NCBI GenBank assembly: GCA_002401455.1
Contig: NVTE01000005.1
Span: forward strand, 83,858-142,689
Source of the DNA: Alphaproteobacteria bacterium
GTDB lineage: Bacteria; Pseudomonadota; Alphaproteobacteria; Sphingomonadales; Emcibacteraceae
Reading direction: 5' to 3'
DNA length: 58,832 nucleotides
The notes under the pieces are model-generated. The model did no database searches. It had not been told where the DNA came from and saw only the letters and a program-made list of their open reading frames with translations. Position numbers and translations under genes: made by a program. This document shows, piece by piece, positions 44,203 to 53,684 of this stretch. Numbering within the stretch: position 1 is the stretch's first letter; every line of letters begins with the position of its first letter.

Positions 44203-47127
44203 ATGCATCTGAATGATCAGAAATGCCATAATAAAAAGAATTCTACTGTCAAAGAAATTAATACCCAAGGGCCTATCCGCCTGAAAGTAAAATCAAAATT
44301 AAAATTTCTAACTTTATTTCTCCTCAGTACCGCTGTGATAGTCACCTTACCCGTCACCATATCTCCGGCCCTGGCGATCACAAAATCAGACTCTCAGCAG
44401 GCCGAAAAAGATTATGAAAAAGCCCTGATAAGTTTTCATGGCACCAGAACCAAAGACGCCAAGATCCATCTGAAAAATTCCTTGAAGGCCAACCCCCGTC
44501 ATTTGCCATCGCGTATTTTAATGGCTGAAATCCTGATCAGGGAAGGCGATGGCGCCGGGGCAGAAGTCGAGCTTAACTTTGCCCGGGAACGGGGGGCTGA
44601 TTATGATCAGTTGATCGTTCTTTTTGGCCATGCCTATGTCCTGCAGGGCAAGAATAAATATCTTCTGGATGTGATTCAGAACGGCAACCGGGATAATAAT
44701 ATTGAGGCGGAAATATCCTATCTTCGGGGCCGGGCCTATTTTGGCTATAAAAAACTGGCCAATGCCAAACGCAGCTATACCCAGGCTCTGGACCGCAACC
44801 CCCTGCTTTATGATGCCAAGCTCGGGCTGGCACAGGTCGCCGCCGTCCATAAACAATATGGCCTTGCCCTGCAATATATTGACAGCATTCTGGCCGCCGG
44901 CAACCCAAACCCCAATGCCTATATCCTAAAGGCAAAAATCTATAAACAACGGGGACTCAATCAAAAAGCCCTTAAGGCCATCAACCAGGCCATCGATCTC
45001 GATGACAGCAATGTCCTGTCCCGCCTGACCCGCGCGGCGCTTTATATTGACGTCAGGAACTATGAAGAGGCCGATGAGGATGTAGAATTTATCCTGGGCA
45101 TAATTCCCCGGGAACCCCGGGCAAAATATTTAAAAGCCATCATCGCAGCGGCCCAGGGTGATACGGCAACCTCCAAAGCCAATATGACGGAGATCATCAA
45201 TACCCTGCGCTCCATTCCGCCCTCAGTAATGCAGGCAAATCCGACTTATTACTATCTCGCCGGACTGACCAATTTTCAATTTGGCAACCTTGATGAAGCC
45301 CGGGAAAACCTGCAGCAATATTTGAAACTGGAACGCAACGACATTGGGGCCATGCGGCTTCTGGGGGCCTTGGAGCTTCAGGCGGGGGACCCCATGGCCG
45401 CCAATGTGGTCCTGTCCGAAGCCGCCCGTAATCAGCCAAACAACCCAACCATCCTGACCATGCTGGGGCTGGTCTATCTGGAACTGGGCAATGTGGACAA
45501 GGCGAATTATTACCTGGAATCGGTCATCAAACTGCTGCCAGAATCGTCGGAGGGCCTGACCAACCTTGCCCGGGGAAGAATGGCCGCCGGGGCCATCGGT
45601 GCCGCCATTGAAAGCCTGTTGAAAGCCGAACAGCATAATCTGAATTCCGTTGAAGTGAAGCTGCTGCTGGCCAAAGCCTATCAGCAGTCCAAACAATATG
45701 ACAAGGCTGTTGCCATCATTGGAAAACTCAAGGACAGGGAACCTGACAACCCTTACCTGCTGAATCTGTACGGCACTGCTATCGGCCTGGCCGGCGACCA
45801 TGGTCTCGCCCGGAAAAGTTATCTCAGAGCTCTGAAGATTGACAAGGATAATCTGACCTCTCTGATCCATCTGTCCCGGATGGATGTGATCGAAAATAAC
45901 TCAGACAAGGCCCTCACGAAACTGCGCGACCGCCTGAAGGGAATTCCCGATAATCACGTCCTGATGCTGGAACTGGGTAATACCTACAAAATCCTGAAGG
46001 ATGGGGAAAATGCCCTCTTCTGGTACAAAAAAGCCTATTCCATCAATGGCAATGATTTTGCCACCCTCAACAAGCTGGTTGAAGGCTATTTAATGACGAA
46101 AAATATCAAGGCGGCGTTGACAGCCACCACCGATTACCTTGATCGCTTTCCCCGTCATTCTAAAGCCTATAGCCTACAGGGTAAATTATATGAACGGGCC
46201 AATGAAGCGGTCAACGCCATCAAAAGTTATAAACTTGCCGTCGAATATGCCATCAAACGTGGCGATGCGCTGCTGACGCTGGCCAATGCCCAAATCAGGA
46301 ATAATAATAAAAAATCCGCCACCAAAACATTGCAAAAAGCCCTGGCCTGGAACCCTGACCTTACCGATGCCTATATTGCCCTGATCAAAATAAGCATTGA
46401 TAATTTGGATTCGGTTAATGGCTTTGCCCTGCTGAAACATTTAAAGACCCTCACCAAGGCCAATAACCCGGCGGTCGATATCCTGTCCGGTAATCTGTAT
46501 GAGGCCCTTAAAGACTATGTTAAAGCCGAAAAATCCTATCGCCGCGCTCTTAAGATAGGCGATAACCCGGTGGCCACCATGGGCCTTTACCGCACTTACC
46601 AGCAATCCGGTAAAATGACTAAGGCCATTGCCATTCTAGAAAACTGGCACGACAAATACCCGGAAGATCTGAGGTCTGCTCTGGCCTTGGGCAATGCCTA
46701 TAAACGGGATGGCCAGATCAGAAAATCTGTCACATTTCATGACAAGCTGCTGAAGATTAATCCCGGCATGGCCGTGATTCTCAATAATGCTGCCAGTGTA
46801 AATTTCACCGTCGGCAACCAAGACAAAGCCGTGAAATATGCCCGGCAGGCCTTAAAGGCCATGCCCGAAAATGCCAATATTCTGGATACCCTGGCCTGGA
46901 TTGAAAGTCGGCGCGGTAACCCGGAGGCCGCTCTTCCCCTGCTCAGGAAAGCCCTGGTCCTGCGCTTCAGTGATCCGGAAATAAAATATCATCTGGCCAT
47001 GACCCTCGACCAGCTCAACCGGCGCGGGGAAGCGCAAAAGCTTCTGATCGAAGCCCTCGCCTCACGGGCAGATTTTGGGGAAAAGGACGCCGCGGAAGCA
47101 ACGCTCAAGAACTGGCGGGGAAAATAA
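44203..47127 (+). CDS. PrsT-like TPR-repeat protein of the PEP-CTERM system
   Basis: A 974-residue exported protein built almost wholly of tetratricopeptide repeats. An N-terminal basic stretch and hydrophobic segment (about 33-56) end in SPALA-ITKS, a Sec-type signal peptide. More than 20 TPR-like helical pairs follow (for example AYFGYKKLANAKRSYTQALD and LTMLGLVYLELGNVDKANYY). Length, repeat style and its place beside a PEP-CTERM gene match the PEP-CTERM-system TPR family (PrsT). That family is often annotated as lipoprotein, but here no lipobox cysteine follows the signal segment. The likely role is assembly or export of exopolysaccharide or PEP-CTERM proteins, inferred from the family. 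AAGGTAAGG precedes the ATG. Confidence 0.82.
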   Translation: MHLNDQKCHNKKNSTVKEINTQGPIRLKVKSKLKFLTLFLLSTAVIVTLPVTISPALAITKSDSQQAEKDYEKALISFHGTRTKDAKIHLKNSLKANPRHLPSRILMAEILIREGDGAGAEVELNFARERGADYDQLIVLFGHAYVLQGKNKYLLDVIQNGNRDNNIEAEISYLRGRAYFGYKKLANAKRSYTQALDRNPLLYDAKLGLAQVAAVHKQYGLALQYIDSILAAGNPNPNAYILKAKIYKQRGLNQKALKAINQAIDLDDSNVLSRLTRAALYIDVRNYEEADEDVEFILGIIPREPRAKYLKAIIAAAQGDTATSKANMTEIINTLRSIPPSVMQANPTYYYLAGLTNFQFGNLDEARENLQQYLKLERNDIGAMRLLGALELQAGDPMAANVVLSEAARNQPNNPTILTMLGLVYLELGNVDKANYYLESVIKLLPESSEGLTNLARGRMAAGAIGAAIESLLKAEQHNLNSVEVKLLLAKAYQQSKQYDKAVAIIGKLKDREPDNPYLLNLYGTAIGLAGDHGLARKSYLRALKIDKDNLTSLIHLSRMDVIENNSDKALTKLRDRLKGIPDNHVLMLELGNTYKILKDGENALFWYKKAYSINGNDFATLNKLVEGYLMTKNIKAALTATTDYLDRFPRHSKAYSLQGKLYERANEAVNAIKSYKLAVEYAIKRGDALLTLANAQIRNNNKKSATKTLQKALAWNPDLTDAYIALIKISIDNLDSVNGFALLKHLKTLTKANNPAVDILSGNLYEALKDYVKAEKSYRRALKIGDNPVATMGLYRTYQQSGKMTKAIAILENWHDKYPEDLRSALALGNAYKRDGQIRKSVTFHDKLLKINPGMAVILNNAASVNFTVGNQDKAVKYARQALKAMPENANILDTLAWIESRRGNPEAALPLLRKALVLRFSDPEIKYHLAMTLDQLNRRGEAQKLLIEALASRADFGEKDAAEATLKNWRGK

Positions 47128-47149
47128 AAGAGGGGCCATCGGCCCCTCT
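47121..47149 (-). terminator. Terminator of nrdB (leftward)
   Basis: AGAGGGGCC-ATC-GGCCCCTCT is a perfect 9-bp stem (47129-47149). On the minus strand it is followed by TTTTATTTT, so it mainly ends the nrdAB transcript. Confidence 0.88.
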
Positions 47150-47173
47150 GGTCTCACACGATCTGATTATACT

Positions 47174-48133
47174 CTAGTCGAACGCGTCTTCCCACTTGCC
47201 CTGGGTCGAGGCTTTGGAATATTCTGTTGAGCGATTCTCGAAGAAGTTGGTATGCTCAATGCCATTAAGGATTTCATCCATCCACGGCAGCGGATTATTA
47301 CCGACAAAATAGATCGGTGACAGATTGAGCTGAGTCAGCCTGCGGTCGGCGATATAGCGAATATAATCTTTCACTTCCTGGGCGGTCAGACCCTCAATAT
47401 CACCCATCTCAAAGGCCAGATCAATGAAGGCATCTTCATGTGTGACGATGGTCTTGCAGGCATCGGTCAGTTCTTCCTGAAGCTTCTCGGTCCAGATTTC
47501 CGGATTTTCCTGAACAAAGGTGTGAAACAGCCGAATGATGCTGTTGGTATGGAGGGTTTCATCGCGCACCGACCAGGTGATGATCTGTCCCATGCCCTTC
47601 ATCTTGTTGAAGCGCGGGAAATTCATCAGAATCGCAAAGGAGGCAAACAGCTGCAGCCCTTCGGTAAAGGCCCCGAAGACCGCCAGGGTCTTGGCGATAT
47701 CTTCTTTAGTGTCAACGCCCCAGACCTGCATATAGTCATATTTGGCCTTCATCTCATCATATTGCAGGAAGGCTTCATATTCAACTTCAGGAACGCCCAG
47801 GGTGTCCAGCAGGTGACTGTAGGCCGCCACATGGATGGTTTCCATATTGGAGAAGGCCGCCAGCATCATCTGGACCTCGGTCGGTTTAAAGACCTGGGTA
47901 TAATGACGCATGTAACAGTTGTTCACTTCGACATCGGCCTGGGTGAAAAAACGAAAAATCTGCATCAGCAGATGTTTTTCACCCTCGGTAATCTTCATGT
48001 TCCAATCTTTGACATCGTCGGCCATCGGCACCTCTTCCGGCAGCCAGTGGAGCCGCTGTTGGGTCAGCCAGGCATCATAGGCCCAAGGATATTGGAAGGG
48101 TTTATAAACAATGCGTTCCTCAAGAAGGGACAT
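47174..48133 (-). CDS. nrdB: Ribonucleoside-diphosphate reductase beta subunit
   Basis: A 319-residue class I RNR small subunit holding the di-iron site and tyrosyl radical. The metal and radical region is METIHVAAYSHLL with E98, H101 and the radical tyrosine Y105. Further ligands are in FTQADVEVNN, FTEGLQLFASF and RDETLHTNSI. The C-terminal acidic tail (GKWEDAFD) docks with NrdA. It lies 67 nt downstream of nrdA on the same strand and precedes a strong terminator. The tyrosine in the E-x2-H-x3-Y pattern argues for a normal class Ia enzyme rather than a Tyr-less subclass Ic. Confidence 0.95.
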   Translation of the reverse strand: MSLLEERIVYKPFQYPWAYDAWLTQQRLHWLPEEVPMADDVKDWNMKITEGEKHLLMQIFRFFTQADVEVNNCYMRHYTQVFKPTEVQMMLAAFSNMETIHVAAYSHLLDTLGVPEVEYEAFLQYDEMKAKYDYMQVWGVDTKEDIAKTLAVFGAFTEGLQLFASFAILMNFPRFNKMKGMGQIITWSVRDETLHTNSIIRLFHTFVQENPEIWTEKLQEELTDACKTIVTHEDAFIDLAFEMGDIEGLTAQEVKDYIRYIADRRLTQLNLSPIYFVGNNPLPWMDEILNGIEHTNFFENRSTEYSKASTQGKWEDAFD

Positions 48134-48200
48134 GGGGGATACTACCTTAATTTAAAATTCTGTTTGCCGATCTCGTTACCGGGAACCGTGACGTCTCGGC

Positions 48201-50045
48201 CTACTGACAGGAGAGACATTCTTCGTAATCCGATGATTCCTGGGCCTTGGCCATGGCTTTCATCATGGCTTTACGCGATTCTTCCGAGCTGCTACTATTG
48301 GCACTTTCCGCCCGCTGGATTGACAGGGACCGGCAGTAATAAAGGCTTTTGACACCTTTTTTCCAGGCCTGAAAATGAATCTGGTGCAGATCGCGTTTAT
48401 GCACATCCGCCGGCAGGAAGACATTGATCGACTGGGCCTGATCAACCATCGGGGCCCGGTCGGCAGCATGTTCAATCACCCAGCGCTGATCCAGCTCAAA
48501 CGCGGTCTTGAAAACATCCTTCTCATGGCTGTCGAGGAAATCAAGATGCTGAACTGAACCGCCGCTGATGGCAATATCTGACCATGTTTCGTCGGTATTC
48601 TTGCCTTTTTTCATCAGCAACCGGGTCAGGGCCTGGCTGCGCACATTGAAGGATCCGGACAGGGTTTTCTGGGTAAAGCTGTTGGCCGGTATTGGCTCAA
48701 TGCCTGGGCTGGTGCCGCCGCAGATGATCGAGATCGAGGCCGTCGGCGCGATAGCGGTCTTATTGGAGAACCGCTCCTGGATGCCGTAATCCGCCGCATC
48801 GGGACAGGCGCCTTTTTCCGCCGCCAGCAGTTTGGAGGCGGCATCAACCCCATTCTGGATATACTTGAAAATTCTTTTGTTCCAGACCTGGGCCATCACG
48901 GATTCAAAAGGAATCATCCGGTCCTGCAAAAAGCTGTGGAAGCCCATGGCCCCAAGGCCAACACTCCGTTCACGCATGGCGGCATATTTAGCCCGGGCCA
49001 TGGTGTCCGGTGCCCGCTCAATGAAATCATCCAGCACATTATCCAGAAAACGCATCAGGTCAGTGATGAACAGTTCGTTGTCTTTCCATTCCTCGTATTT
49101 TTCCAGGTTGATCGACGACAGACAACAGACTGCCGTACGTTCGTTGCCCAGATGATCCATGCCGGTCGGCAGGGTGATCTCGCAGCAGAGGTTGGAGGTT
49201 TTGACATTCAGCCCCGCCAGCTTGTGATGCTCAGGAATCGCGTCATTAACATGATCGCTGAACAGCATATAGGGCTCGCCAGTTTCGATGCGGGCGGTCA
49301 GGATGCGAATCCACAGGCCACGGGCAGACAGGGTCCGCTGAACCGAATTATCATGGGGGCTGAGCAGCGCCCATTCCTCATCATTTTCCACCGCGCGCAT
49401 GAAGGCGTTGGAAATGGCAATGCCATGATGCAGGTTCAGGGCTTTCCGGTTGGGGTCACCGCCAGTCGGACGGCGAATCTCAATAAATTCTTCAATTTCA
49501 GGGTGACTGATCGGCAGGTAAACCGCCGCACTGCCGCGCCGGAGCGAGCCCTGGGAAATCGCCAGAGTCTGGCTGTCCATCACCCGGATAAACGGGATAA
49601 TGCCAGAGGTCTTGCCATTGGTGGAGACTTCTTCGCCGATGGAGCGCAAATTGCCCCAGTAGCTGCCAATGCCGCCGCCCTTGGAGGCCAGCCAGACATT
49701 TTCATTCCACAGGTCAACAATGCCGCGCAGGCTGTCATTGGCTTCATTAAGAAAGCAGGAGATTGGCAGGCCGCGCTTGGTGCCGCCATTGCTCAAAATT
49801 GGGGTGGCGGGCATGAACCACAACTGGCTGATATAATCATACAGCCGCTGGGCATGGGCCTGGTCATCACTATAATAACCGGCAACCCGGGCAAAAAGAT
49901 CCTGAAAATCCTCACCGGGCATCAGATAACGGTCGGTCAGGGTCGCCTTGCCAAAAGCCGTCAGCAGGCTATCCCGCTCGGGAACAGTCTCCACTTGTGA
50001 ATGGTCTTTTACCTGTACCGCTTCCTTAAATAACGTACCCGTCAC
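48201..50045 (-). CDS. nrdA: Ribonucleoside-diphosphate reductase alpha subunit
   Basis: A 614-residue class I RNR catalytic subunit. Active-site landmarks are PISCFLNEAND (substrate-reducing cysteine), SNLCCEITLP (thiyl-radical cysteine with Asn and Glu) and ATASISIICGG. A C-terminal redox pair CLSC shuttles electrons from thioredoxin or glutaredoxin. It is about 150 residues shorter than E. coli NrdA because the N-terminal ATP-cone is absent. The protein starts almost directly at the ten-stranded barrel lead-in (DRYLMPGEDFQDLFARVAGY), so overall activity control by dATP through a cone is not expected. It lies upstream of nrdB. Confidence 0.95.
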   Translation of the reverse strand: MTGTLFKEAVQVKDHSQVETVPERDSLLTAFGKATLTDRYLMPGEDFQDLFARVAGYYSDDQAHAQRLYDYISQLWFMPATPILSNGGTKRGLPISCFLNEANDSLRGIVDLWNENVWLASKGGGIGSYWGNLRSIGEEVSTNGKTSGIIPFIRVMDSQTLAISQGSLRRGSAAVYLPISHPEIEEFIEIRRPTGGDPNRKALNLHHGIAISNAFMRAVENDEEWALLSPHDNSVQRTLSARGLWIRILTARIETGEPYMLFSDHVNDAIPEHHKLAGLNVKTSNLCCEITLPTGMDHLGNERTAVCCLSSINLEKYEEWKDNELFITDLMRFLDNVLDDFIERAPDTMARAKYAAMRERSVGLGAMGFHSFLQDRMIPFESVMAQVWNKRIFKYIQNGVDAASKLLAAEKGACPDAADYGIQERFSNKTAIAPTASISIICGGTSPGIEPIPANSFTQKTLSGSFNVRSQALTRLLMKKGKNTDETWSDIAISGGSVQHLDFLDSHEKDVFKTAFELDQRWVIEHAADRAPMVDQAQSINVFLPADVHKRDLHQIHFQAWKKGVKSLYYCRSLSIQRAESANSSSSEESRKAMMKAMAKAQESSDYEECLSCQ

Positions 50046-50513
50046 GTTAGCTGCTCCCTTAGATCAAACTCATCAATTCAACATACAAAACGAAACCAAC
50101 GCCCTATTATACCACATAATCTATTTACCAAACTGACTATATATATATGTCGCAAAGGCTTTCATTTTGTTCGATTGCTGAGGTTTGATTTATTATAAAA
50201 CTCTGACGGTATGCTGCTGATTTGACAGGGTTTCACGCCTTACGCTAACCCAATCCCCCCTAGAATAACAACAGTCCCGCTCCGAACCCCTTAAAATCAC
50301 CCTCGACACAAGATATGGTATTTTGAGGCCGGGTTAATGTCAACAGATAGTATTTCACCTTTTAACCTTGACTTTAAGAAACCGTAACAAATCCTCGCGT
50401 AATGTAAAATTTTAGCAATAAATTATTTTTCCCGGTCAGCCCCAGCGATGATCCCGGGAACTGCAGGGTGAGATTCGACAGATTTTCCTGAATACTATGA
50501 GAATCGGTCCCGG
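50046..50513. other. Intergenic region hrpB / nrdA
   Basis: The 468-nt gap holds no credible gene. Near nrdA it has a likely -10 (minus TATAAT, 50111-50106) and an alternating TA tract TATATATATAT with partial NrdR-box similarity (50136-50151). Further right are AT-rich sequence and an inverted repeat TTCCCGG/CCGGGAA (50429-50460). That repeat is flanked by T residues only on the plus strand, so it is not a good hrpB terminator. No known riboswitch was recognised. Confidence 0.5.
50106..50151 (-). promoter_or_regulatory. nrdA promoter with NrdR-like AT dyad
   Basis: On the minus strand TATAAT (50111-50106) predicts a start near 50099, 54 nt before the nrdA ATG. CATATATATATAGTC (around 50150-50136) centres about 44 bp upstream of the start and shares the TATATATAGT core of the NrdR box, but its flanks deviate. 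No good -35 hexamer is seen. Confidence 0.35.
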
Positions 50514-53039
50514 TCATTTCATTCTTTTTTTGATCCGGTTGGTCGCGGTGGCGCCGAGCGGATCGTCCGGCCAATGATGTCTCGGATAGCGACCTTTCAT
50601 CTCTTTTTTAACCGCCTCATAGCTGGTGACCCAGAAATTCTCCAGATCCTGCGTCACCTGTAACGGACGTCCGGCCGGGGACAGCAGATGGACCAGCAGA
50701 CGCAGCTTTCCTCCCATAATGGTCGGCGTCCGGTCCAGCCCGAACATTTCCTGGAGCCGTACCGAAAGCACCGGCGGGTCAACACTATAGTCCAATGCGA
50801 TGGACGAGCCGCTGGGGGCTTTAAAATGCGTCGGCATCATCCGGTCAAGTCTTTGGCTGTCCTGCCAGCCCAGCAGGTTATTCAGGATTTCCATCATCGC
50901 CAGACCTTTCAGCTGCTCCCGGCGCAGGATACCGCTCAGGTAGGGCGCTAGCCAGGTTTCCAACCCTGCCAATAGAGCCTCCTCGGACATATCCGGCCAG
51001 TGACCTTCTGGGTCGTGGCGGGCACAAAACAGTATCCGCTCGCGTAAGGCACTGCTCTTCTTGTCCCAGGGCAGTGCGGCCAGGCCCATCTTGCGGATGC
51101 CCTGACACAGGGCGGCAATGATCGCGGCCGGATCCGGGTTTTTAAGTTTCTCCTGGCGCAGAATCAACCGGTTAAGCCTATGGCACCGCCGGGCGATTAC
51201 ACTGTCACTGCGGCCGTCCCACTCGACCTGCTCCTCGACCGTGATCTGGTCGGCAAAAATATCTTCGATATCGCTTTCCATCAGCGGGGCGGCCAGGTAA
51301 ATCCGGGCTTCCCGTGCGCCCTTGTCCAGATGGCAAATGGCGATATATTTTTCCGATCCCAGGGCATCCGACGGATCAAGCGCCGCGCCCCGGCCCCCGG
51401 ACAGCAGATAGCGGGCCTCACCACCCGGTCGCCGACCGCCGATACGGTCCGGATAGGCCAGCGCCAGACACAGACCGGTTTTCTCCAGCGGGCAAGCCTC
51501 TGTCCGGGATAATTTCAGGGATCTTGACCAGACCTCGATCAAGCGCTTGATCTGCGGCAACAGCGCCATATCGGCGCCGCCCTTGCGGGCCAGAGATTTA
51601 TCCCCGGCCAGGAATTGCCCGAGCAGCTCCAGCCGCCGGGTCATATCCGCCGACCGGTTCCGAAGAATATCCCGTTCCGCCAGCAGGGCTGCGATCCAGA
51701 CCCCAAGACCGCCAAAGCCGAGCTTCTTTGCCGTCAACACCATATGGGCCAGCCGCGGATGCATGGCCAGCTGCGCCATCTGTCGGCCATGGGCCAATAT
51801 CCGGCCCTGATGGTCCAGCGCCCCCAAAGCCTGCAACAGGTCCCGCGCCTGGGCGACAGCGGCCGGATCGGGCTCGTCGAGCCAGCTGAGCTCCGCCGGA
51901 TCACCGACCCCCCAGTTGGCCAGCTCCAGCACCAGCGGCACCAAGTCGGCGGTGGTGATCTCGGGCGCAGCAAAGGGGCTCAGCCCGCGCTGAGCTGCCT
52001 CGGTCCACATGCGGTAACAGATGCCCGGCGTGAGCCGTCCGGCACGCCCGGCCCGTTGGGTCGCCGAGGCCCGGGACAGGGTCCGGGTTTCCAGCCGGGT
52101 CATGCCCGAGCGCACATCATAGCGCGGGCTGCGGTCCAGACCGCCATCAATGACCACGCGAATACCCTCGATGGTCAGGCTGGTTTCAGCAATCGCCGTC
52201 GCCAGCACGATTTTGCGCTGGCCGGCCGGGGCCGGTTGAATGGCCCGGTCCTGATCTGCCATGCGCATCATGCCGTACAGCGGCGCGATGATCACATCCG
52301 GTCCAAAATTATAAGCTTTAAGCAAACCGGCGCAGCGTTCAATTTCCCCGGCCCCAGGCAGAAAAACCAAAATACTGCCCGCCTCTGCCGTCACCGCCCG
52401 GGCCACCGCCTCGGCCACAGTCCGTTCGATCGGTCCCCTCGCCGGCCGGTCAAGATACTGCATAGCCACCGGATAGGCTCGACCCTCACTAGACACCACC
52501 GGGGCATCACCCATCAGGCGGGCGACATTTTCCCCGTCAAGGGTCGCCGACATGACCATCAGTTTAAGCTCTGGCCGCAGGCCCTGCTGCACATCCAGGC
52601 ATAGGGCCAGACCGAAATCCGCCTCCAGAGACCGTTCATGAAATTCATCAAAGATCACCGCACTGACCCCAGATAATTCCGGGTCCTGCTGCAGCCGACG
52701 GATCAAAACGCCTTCGGTCACCACCTCGATTCGGGTCTTGTCACTGACCTTATGATCAAACCGCACCCGGTAGCCCACTGTCTGGCCCACCGCCTCGCCC
52801 AACATATCCGCCATGCGCCGCGCCGCCGCCCGGGCCGCCAGCCGCCGCGGTTCCAGCATGATGATTCGGCCCGCCCGGGCCCAACTCTCGCCCAAAAGAT
52901 ACAGGGGCACCAGCGTGGTCTTGCCAGCACCAGGCGGGGCCTGAAGCACCAAACTGTCATGGGTCTGCAGCCGGTCCAAAATATCTGGAATCACCTGTGA
53001 TATGGGCAGGTCATATGAAAGGAGCTTGCAATCGGTCAT
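50514..53039 (-). CDS. hrpB: ATP-dependent helicase HrpB
   Basis: A DEAH-box (DExH) RNA helicase-like protein of about 841 residues. Walker A is LQAPPGAGKTT, motif II is IFDEFHERS, and motif III MSATLD and motif VI ATQRAGRAGR are present. HrpB-specific C-terminal domains (WDGRSDSVIARR, ending in YPRHHWPDDPLGATATNR) complete the protein. The cellular function of HrpB is not well defined. The start is set at ATG 53039 (MTDCKLLSYDLPIS), as the family begins just before the LP-I helix; an upstream in-frame ATG at 53075 adds 12 residues. It is transcribed leftward alone. Confidence 0.93.
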   Translation of the reverse strand: MTDCKLLSYDLPISQVIPDILDRLQTHDSLVLQAPPGAGKTTLVPLYLLGESWARAGRIIMLEPRRLAARAAARRMADMLGEAVGQTVGYRVRFDHKVSDKTRIEVVTEGVLIRRLQQDPELSGVSAVIFDEFHERSLEADFGLALCLDVQQGLRPELKLMVMSATLDGENVARLMGDAPVVSSEGRAYPVAMQYLDRPARGPIERTVAEAVARAVTAEAGSILVFLPGAGEIERCAGLLKAYNFGPDVIIAPLYGMMRMADQDRAIQPAPAGQRKIVLATAIAETSLTIEGIRVVIDGGLDRSPRYDVRSGMTRLETRTLSRASATQRAGRAGRLTPGICYRMWTEAAQRGLSPFAAPEITTADLVPLVLELANWGVGDPAELSWLDEPDPAAVAQARDLLQALGALDHQGRILAHGRQMAQLAMHPRLAHMVLTAKKLGFGGLGVWIAALLAERDILRNRSADMTRRLELLGQFLAGDKSLARKGGADMALLPQIKRLIEVWSRSLKLSRTEACPLEKTGLCLALAYPDRIGGRRPGGEARYLLSGGRGAALDPSDALGSEKYIAICHLDKGAREARIYLAAPLMESDIEDIFADQITVEEQVEWDGRSDSVIARRCHRLNRLILRQEKLKNPDPAAIIAALCQGIRKMGLAALPWDKKSSALRERILFCARHDPEGHWPDMSEEALLAGLETWLAPYLSGILRREQLKGLAMMEILNNLLGWQDSQRLDRMMPTHFKAPSGSSIALDYSVDPPVLSVRLQEMFGLDRTPTIMGGKLRLLVHLLSPAGRPLQVTQDLENFWVTSYEAVKKEMKGRYPRHHWPDDPLGATATNRIKKRMK

Positions 53040-53684
53040 AGCTTCAGATTTACGGCCTGGCCGGGTATTTTGCAAACCTAAAGATCACCAGACTGCAAAA
53101 TCACCCCACCAGCCCCCAGAAAGGCGGGCGATTCCTCCTCTATGAAGACGAACCAAAATTTGCCTTTAATTTTAGCATGTTGCCTAAATTTTAACCGTCG
53201 AATTGCCTGTTTTTTGATCACTTTGACCCACCTGACACCTTGAAGGTCATCGACCACAGTTTTTTTTGTTTTTTATTTATCCCATTAAGATATTGAATTA
53301 TATAGGCTATTAATATTCTTCCCGGTTGTCATGCCTAATTATGCGCCATGAATCGCTTGATTTTACCCTTAAAAATCAGTAGAAAAGACCCTGAGTAAAG
53401 AGTAACACTGCAGTTAATTTTGTAAATGATCTTATAAACTGCAGAAAATTTATGTCAGTTTTTTTGCCCTCACGTGCATGACGTGGGATAAAAATTCTTC
53501 GCCCGGCGTCTTCATTAACAAGAGCCACAAAAGTATAACACTGTACGTGTAATAAGTACGAAGAACGCATTAAACACTGGCTTTAAAACAGAAGTATAAA
53601 GTCCAATCTGTCTTTCCCCATAAGACGGATTGGATTTTTGCGCGAAAAATTACAGACTTATCAAGTCGAGGAGTATATTCAGGA
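53040..53684. other. Intergenic region hrpB / gltB
   Basis: The gap of about 645 nt is AT-rich and without a credible gene. It holds CTGCAGTT/AACTGCAG (53408-53415 and 53437-53444, perfect 8-bp arms), a CACGT-GCATG-ACGTG dyad near 53475, a GTACG repeat near 53545, and a terminator-like hairpin at 53603-53639. A possible promoter TTGATT-N17-TAGAAA (53357-53385) is weak. A long leader or a small RNA ending at the hairpin would fit this layout. Confidence 0.5.
53603..53639 (+). terminator. Terminator-like hairpin in the gltB leader
   Basis: CCAATCTGTC (53603-53612) pairs with GACGGATTGG (53624-53633), one G-U pair, and is followed by ATTTTT. It ends 46 nt before the gltB ATG. No gene precedes it on this strand, so it is either an attenuator or the end of a small RNA. 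Confidence 0.65.

Noticed and set aside
48936..50000. Long plus-strand open frame (354 codons) opposite nrdA
   Set aside because: Antisense shadow of nrdA; no family resemblance and no ribosome-binding site.
50046..50513. Cobalamin or other riboswitch upstream of nrdA
   Set aside because: No B12-box-like or other familiar conserved core was found, and the enzyme is class I, not B12-dependent.
51615..52604. Plus-strand frame (329 codons) opposite hrpB
   Set aside because: Overlaps conserved helicase motifs on the other strand and resembles no protein.
53376..53570. Small minus-strand frame in the gltB upstream gap
   Set aside because: No ribosome site and no coding character; the region looks like leader or control DNA.
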